From Brevibacillus_D fluminis_A (GTDB lineage: Bacteria > Bacillota > Bacilli > Brevibacillales > Brevibacillaceae): a DNA stretch of 64,000 nucleotides. The notes under the pieces were generated by a model, which saw only the letters and a program-made list of their open reading frames with translations, was not told where the DNA came from and did not search any database. Both the position numbers and the translations under genes were made by a program. The stretch covers positions 3,590,001-3,654,000 of the forward strand of contig NZ_CM125436.1 in NCBI RefSeq assembly GCF_052072235.1, given 5' to 3'. Below, in pieces: positions 59,980 through 64,000 of the stretch (positions are counted from its first letter, which is position 1; each line of letters begins with the position of its first letter).

Positions 59980-61161
59980 ATGGATCAAACGAGAAGCGAG
60001 CGGATCGCGGCCATGCGCCGGGAACAAAAGCGAAAGCGGCGACAGAATGCCTTCCGTCCGCAACAAATCAGCCTGCTTGCAGGTGGCGTCCTGCTCGCCT
60101 GCCTCGCTGTGGCTGGCATTCTCTTCGTCGGCAAAGCGTATCTGGAAGGGCTGTCGGGCACGTCACCGCCGGTGGAGCAACCGGTGGATGCCGCCTTGCC
60201 TGAGGAAAAGCCCGCCACCGTCAAGCTGACCTTCATCGGCGATCTCATTTTTACCGGACATGTGGAAACGCGGCTCAAGGAGCAAGGCTACGATTTTCCC
60301 TACGCCTATGTGAAGGATCTGTTTGTAGACGACGACTATACGATCGGCAATCTGGAAACGCCGGTGACAAAGCGCGGCATGCCTGCAGCCAACAAGGAAT
60401 TCGTCTACAAATCGCCGCCGGAAGCAATTCCCGCGCTGAAGGCGGCCGGAGTCGACCTGGTCAATCTGGCCAACAACCATTCGATGGACCAAGGGGTGGA
60501 CGGCTTGCTGGATACGTTTGACGTCCTCGCGCAACATAACATCGCGTACATGGGCGCAGGTCCCGATGACGACCGCGCGTACGCCCCGGTCATCGGGGAG
60601 CGAAACGGCATCAAGATGGCCTTTTTCGGTTTCAGCCGGGTGATCCCGGAGGTGGGCTGGTACGCCGGGAAAAACAAGCCGGGCGTCGCCTCGGTCTACG
60701 ATCCCGCGCGAGCTGTCGCGGCGATCCGCGCGGCCAAAAAGCAGGCCGATCTCGTCATCGTCATCCCTCACTGGGGCAAGGAACGGGAAGATTGGCCTGT
60801 CGAGCACCAAACGACACTGGCTCGCGCCTTCATCGATGCCGGCGCCGATTTGATTGTCGGCGGCCATCCCCACGTCTTGCAAGGATTCGAATCGTATCGC
60901 GACAAATGGATCGCCTACAGCACCGGCAACTTTATTTTTACACGGGCGAGCGAGCCGCGGACATGGGAAACGATGGTGCTGCAAGCGACTTGCACAAAAG
61001 CTGGCGCCTGTTCGCTCACGATGCTGCCCCATCACGCCGAGCTGGGGCAGGCTGTCCCGATGAACGCGGAAAACGCCCAAAAGCTGCGCCAGCGAATCCA
61101 GTCGATCTCAAAGGATGTGCGCATCGACGCGGACGGCAGCGTCCACCCCAGTACCGAATAA
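59980..61161 (+). CDS. CapA-family protein (poly-gamma-glutamate or capsule related)
   Basis: A 393-residue membrane-anchored protein: basic cytoplasmic N-terminus, one transmembrane helix (about 31-53), then an extracytoplasmic metallophosphatase-like CapA domain with FIGDLIFTGHV, NLETPVTKRG, NLANNHSMDQG and GGHPHVLQGFE. CapA proteins take part in poly-gamma-glutamate export or attachment; as a lone gene its exact role is unclear. Start ATG after AATGAGGGAC. No capBC genes nearby. Confidence 0.9.
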   Translation: MDQTRSERIAAMRREQKRKRRQNAFRPQQISLLAGGVLLACLAVAGILFVGKAYLEGLSGTSPPVEQPVDAALPEEKPATVKLTFIGDLIFTGHVETRLKEQGYDFPYAYVKDLFVDDDYTIGNLETPVTKRGMPAANKEFVYKSPPEAIPALKAAGVDLVNLANNHSMDQGVDGLLDTFDVLAQHNIAYMGAGPDDDRAYAPVIGERNGIKMAFFGFSRVIPEVGWYAGKNKPGVASVYDPARAVAAIRAAKKQADLVIVIPHWGKEREDWPVEHQTTLARAFIDAGADLIVGGHPHVLQGFESYRDKWIAYSTGNFIFTRASEPRTWETMVLQATCTKAGACSLTMLPHHAELGQAVPMNAENAQKLRQRIQSISKDVRIDADGSVHPSTE

Positions 61162-61177
61162 CCGACCGGAACAGCAC

Positions 61178-61228
61178 AAAAAAGCAAGCCGCCACACGGA
61201 GAGTTTCCCGATGGCCGCTTGCTTTTTG
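61178..61228. terminator. Bidirectional terminator between convergent genes
   Basis: AAAAAAGCAAGC and GCTTGCTTTTT pair across a long loop that also contains GCC/GGC; A- and T-runs on both sides. Confidence 0.85.
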
Positions 61229-61257
61229 TATGGTCGGCATATGCGATGCTGCGGTGG

Positions 61258-62019
61258 CTACCTGTCGCCGTCCAGCTGCTTCATCCGCAGATCGTTTGTG
61301 AACAGGAGCTTGTAGCACAGCACGCTGAGCAGCATGCTGGTCATTGCAGCCGCTCCTGTAAAAGAAAAGACGATCAAAATCTGGTAGCGCACCGCTTCGA
61401 CCGGGTCTGCTCCGGCTACGATCATGCCCGTCATCATCCCGGGAAGCTGGACGATGCCTACGGTCTTCATCCCGTCGATCGTCGGAATCATGCTGAATTT
61501 GACCGTCCGCCGGCGAACGTCCCAAATCGCCTGCTTGGCGGTTGCCCCGAGCGACAGCAACGTCTCGATTTCTCCGCGCGACGCCTGGAACTCGCGCTTG
61601 ATCTGGTTCATGAATAGGCCGGAGACGATCATCGCGCTCCCGATGGTCATGCCGCTGATCGGAATGATGTATTGAGGCGTCGGCGCGATCATGCCGAGCG
61701 AAAGCAAAATCCCCATCATCAGCAGCTCCATGGCGCTGATCGCAACGGCGATCCGCCAAAAAATCCCCTTCATCCCCTTGCCCCGCTTGCTTGCATTCCA
61801 CGAAGCGACGGCGATCATGAACGAGATGATGACGATTAAGTAGACAGGCTGGTCCGCTTGAAAAATAAATTGCAGCACGTAGCCGACCGCGAGCAGTTGC
61901 ACCGCGGAGCGAATCGTCCCGACCGCGATGTCTTTTTCGAGGCCGAGCTTTTGCCAGACGGAGATGACCATCGAGGCCAGCACAAACACAAGCGTGCAGC
62001 TTAATGCGAACAAGCTCAT
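61258..62019 (-). CDS. FetB/YbbM-family ABC permease
   Basis: A 253-residue membrane protein with about seven hydrophobic segments, matching the FetB (iron export, UPF0014) family: SAVQLLAVGYVLQFIF, YIIPISGMTIGSAMIVSGL, LSLGATAKQA and GIVQLPGMMTGMIVAGADPVEAVRYQI. The ATG at 62019 overlaps the ATPase stop (ATGA). FetAB exports iron under stress; other substrates are possible. Confidence 0.9.
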   Translation of the reverse strand: MSLFALSCTLVFVLASMVISVWQKLGLEKDIAVGTIRSAVQLLAVGYVLQFIFQADQPVYLIVIISFMIAVASWNASKRGKGMKGIFWRIAVAISAMELLMMGILLSLGMIAPTPQYIIPISGMTIGSAMIVSGLFMNQIKREFQASRGEIETLLSLGATAKQAIWDVRRRTVKFSMIPTIDGMKTVGIVQLPGMMTGMIVAGADPVEAVRYQILIVFSFTGAAAMTSMLLSVLCYKLLFTNDLRMKQLDGDR

Positions 62020-62759
62020 AGGCTCACCGTACTTTTCGGCAGCTGCAAAAAGCTGCGTGCCGCTTCCGTCGCGGGCTGCTGGAAAAAAGCGTCCGTCGGC
62101 GCGTCTTCCGCAAGCGTCCCGTTCGCCATGAACCACGTACGGCCGCTCACCCGCTGCGCCTGCTCCAGATCATGCGTGACCCAGATCGACGCCGTTCCTC
62201 TCGTTTGCTGCCACTCATCCACTGTTTCCTCGACCTTTCTCGCGCTGTTTGGATCGAGCGAGGCCGTGATTTCATCCAGCAGCAAAAGCTCCGCGCCCAG
62301 CAGCATGGACCGGATCAACGCCACCCGCTGCTTTTCGCCGCCGGACAAATCCGCCGCTCGCTTGTTTTTGTCCAAATGCTCCAAACCAAGGCAGACCATC
62401 AGCCGTCCGGCCATCTCCGCGTCAAAGGGCTGGGCGTGCAAGCGGCTTGCCGTCCGCAAATTATCCTCGATGCTGCCAGGCAGCATCACGGCCTGCTGGG
62501 CCACATAGCACACCCGTTTTCGCCATTCCCGTTCGTCCGACTCTTCTGACGATCGCTGATGCAGGGCAATCCGCCCGCCATCATGCAAATCCAGCCGCGA
62601 CAGCACGCGCAAAAGCGTGCTCTTCCCCTGGCCGGACGCGCCGATCAAGGCGATCCGCTCCCCCTGCCGGACACTGGCTGTAATCCCGGAAAACAGCAGT
62701 TCCGCTGCCGCTCCTTCCGCATTCCCTTTGTATTTCATCACGTTTTCAATCGTAAGCAT
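62016..62759 (-). CDS. FetA/YbbL-family ABC ATPase
   Basis: A 247-residue ATP-binding protein with Walker A GASGQGKST, signature LSGGEKQRVALIRSM and Walker B LLLLDEITASLDP. Start ATG at 62759 after GGGGTGG; the frame upstream to 62957 contains the promoter and is not coding. Partner of the FetB-like permease. Confidence 0.9.
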   Translation of the reverse strand: MLTIENVMKYKGNAEGAAAELLFSGITASVRQGERIALIGASGQGKSTLLRVLSRLDLHDGGRIALHQRSSEESDEREWRKRVCYVAQQAVMLPGSIEDNLRTASRLHAQPFDAEMAGRLMVCLGLEHLDKNKRAADLSGGEKQRVALIRSMLLGAELLLLDEITASLDPNSARKVEETVDEWQQTRGTASIWVTHDLEQAQRVSGRTWFMANGTLAEDAPTDAFFQQPATEAARSFLQLPKSTVSL

Positions 62760-62898
62760 CACACCACCCCTTTCCCCCAGCATCGCTGCCTCCAATGGGG
62801 GATCGCACGGTGCCCGAACCGAAGCCAAGCGCGCAGCATCCCGTTGCCGCCGCCTGCGTTCTTCTGTCACCAGCGAAAGTCCGATAACCCTTTCGTTT

Positions 62899-62926
62899 AT
62901 TGTATCATATCCGACTAGCGCGACAA
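62899..62926 (-). promoter_or_regulatory. Sigma-A promoter of the FetAB-like operon
   Basis: On the minus strand TTGTCG (62926-62921) and TACAAT (62904-62899) with 16 bp between them, about 140 bp before the start codon. The 308 bp between 62760 and 63067 otherwise hold no gene; a GC-rich ACGCC/GGCGT dyad is near 62991. Confidence 0.55.
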
Positions 62927-63067
62927 AGACGGTCCGCATCGTCTGCCATCTAGTCAAAAGGCTCTATTTTTCCGGTCCTGGCGAAACAAAAACGCCGCCC
63001 GGGCGTCTATTGTCCATAGAGATTTTCTCGCAAATCTGCAAATCTATCGTTTTGGAGGCTTTTCAAC

Positions 63068-64000
63068 ATGAGGTTTCGCAACTGGATTCACATTTGCTTT
63101 CTTGCGCTCCTGCTGTTTGCGGCAAGCGTCCCGGCGCTTCAGCCGCCGCCTGTGCAGGCCGCAGCCCCTTCCGCCATCACCCTCCTGCTGGATGGGCAAC
63201 CGCTCGCAAGCGATGTCTCGCCTTACATCCTGCCGGGGGTAAACATCACGATGGTCCCGCTGCGCGTCATCAGCGAAGGGCTTGGCGCCTCCGTCGATTG
63301 GGACTCGGGCAGCCAGACAGCCACCATCAGCCGCCAAAGGACAACCATTTTGATGACCGTCAACATGCCGTTTGCCGTGGTGAACAACAACAGCGTTTCA
63401 CTGGACGCATCCGCTGAAAACAAAGGAGGCAGAATCATGGTGCCTGTCCGATTCGTCAGCGAGCAGCTCGGACTTGCAGTAGATTGGGATCAGGCCAGCC
63501 GTACCATTCTGTTGACATCAGCAAACGGTTCGGTTGCAGGTCCGCCTCCGGACATCATCAATTCCGGCAGCGAATCGTCGGGCAATACCGGCAATAACAG
63601 CGATTCTGTACATACGGAAGGTTCGTTGCGCGGCGTGTGGATTTCCACCGTCTTCAATCTCGACTGGCCGTCCAACGCGTCCGTCGGCAACCAGCAAAAA
63701 CAGAAGCAAGAGTACATCCAGCTTCTCGATGAACTGCAAAGCATGGGCATGAATGCCGCATTTGTCCAGGTACGCCCTGCCGCGGATGCGCTTTATCCTT
63801 CATCGCTTGTCCCGTGGTCCAAGTTTTTGACCGGCACGCAAGGAAAAAATCCAGGGTATGATCCGCTCGCCTTCATGATCGAGGAGACGCATAAGCGCGG
63901 CATGGAATTCCACGCCTGGTTCAATCCGTTCCGGGCCAATACGGATGCCAAAACGGACAAGCTGGCCGCAAACCATGTGGCCAAAGCGCATCCGGACTGG
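63068..64000 (+). CDS. Secreted family-10-like glycosidase with stalk domain (runs off right edge)
   Basis: At least 311 residues, open to the end of the window. Signal peptide (about 1-33, ending VQA); a copper-amine-oxidase-type stalk domain (about 37-160; two repeats with VPLRVISEGLGASVDWD and VPVRFVSEQLGLAVDWD); a Ser/Asn/Gly linker; then the start of a GHL10/DUF187-type domain (LRGVWISTVFNLDWPS; NAAFVQVRPAADALYPS; GMEFHAWFNPFRAN). Start ATG after GGAGG. Such proteins act on wall or extracellular polysaccharides. Confidence 0.88.
   Translation, partial: MRFRNWIHICFLALLLFAASVPALQPPPVQAAAPSAITLLLDGQPLASDVSPYILPGVNITMVPLRVISEGLGASVDWDSGSQTATISRQRTTILMTVNMPFAVVNNNSVSLDASAENKGGRIMVPVRFVSEQLGLAVDWDQASRTILLTSANGSVAGPPPDIINSGSESSGNTGNNSDSVHTEGSLRGVWISTVFNLDWPSNASVGNQQKQKQEYIQLLDELQSMGMNAAFVQVRPAADALYPSSLVPWSKFLTGTQGKNPGYDPLAFMIEETHKRGMEFHAWFNPFRANTDAKTDKLAANHVAKAHPDW

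Noticed and set aside
1..64000. tRNA, rRNA genes, CRISPR arrays and riboswitches
   Set aside because: No stretch with regular direct repeats and spacers, no cloverleaf-like gene with CCA context and no recognisable riboswitch core was noticed when reading; a dedicated covariance-model scan would be decisive.

Overview
The window looks like chromosome from a spore-forming member of the Bacilli with moderately high GC (I would guess Brevibacillaceae or Paenibacillaceae; GC was not computed). The reasons are the spore-coat cotJ genes, a fused SecDF, a Bacillus-type mannitol PTS operon, YolD/UvrX SOS genes with Gram-positive LexA boxes, strong AGGAGG ribosome binding sites, many GTG/TTG starts and a gerE/sigK-era sporulation gene context. 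I see no rRNA, tRNA or CRISPR array.

Main discovery: the spore-coat gene cotJC is split into two pieces on the minus strand. The first 29 codons lie at 44904-44990, directly after cotJB, and the remaining 161 codons at 40050-40535. Between them is a 4,368-bp element carrying an intact SpoIVCA-type large serine recombinase (43408-44874). Both break points carry the same 9-bp core (GGCGGACCT). Joining the halves at this core gives a normal 190-residue CotJC in frame. The reciprocal joint (the circle) is a near-perfect dyad of the kind expected for a serine-recombinase attP. This is the architecture of the sigK-skin and spsM-SPbeta intervening elements that are excised during sporulation. The element's cargo is small and partly decayed: a CotQ-like oxidoreductase with a large in-frame deletion, an acetyltransferase with a nonsense codon, an Arg/Asp-rich protein and two tiny proteins.

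Layout. 0.4-6.7 kb: an ArsB-like transporter, then an aldehyde dehydrogenase and secreted copper amine oxidase operon divergent from an AraC-type regulator (a plausible aromatic amine module). 6.9-17 kb: a PPOX protein and a catabolic region of unknown substrate (HpaI-type aldolase, two DUF917/hydantoinase pairs, an NCS1 permease) beside a sigma-54 activator, with a textbook -24/-12 promoter before the permease. 17-25.5 kb: two small genes and the operon mtlA-mtlR-mtlF-mtlD-ptsI-ptsH. 25.6-32.7 kb: a divergent amino-sugar operon (RpiR regulator, NanE epimerase, ROK kinase, sugar ABC importer lacking an ATPase) followed by an MFS transporter.

32.8-39.3 kb: HU, a VOC protein, an ECF-like sigma factor with an odd VOC-like tail, a nitroreductase, an HD-GYP protein, SecDF and a small membrane protein. 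39.5-45.3 kb: the cotJ locus with the intervening element. 45.4-50.6 kb: a LysE/Lrp pair, an orphan TIR-like (PF10137-type) protein, and an SOS operon for a Y-family polymerase. 50.7-56.4 kb: a lipoprotein, a GNAT enzyme, a LysR/YeiH divergent pair, small ORFs and a VOC protein. 56.6-64 kb: a polar amino-acid ABC operon with its IclR regulator, a CapA-like protein, a FetAB-like ABC exporter and the start of a secreted family-10-like glycosidase with copper-amine-oxidase-type stalk domains.

Many start codons were moved downstream of the longest possible ORF because a clear ribosome binding site decided the start; this is stated per gene.
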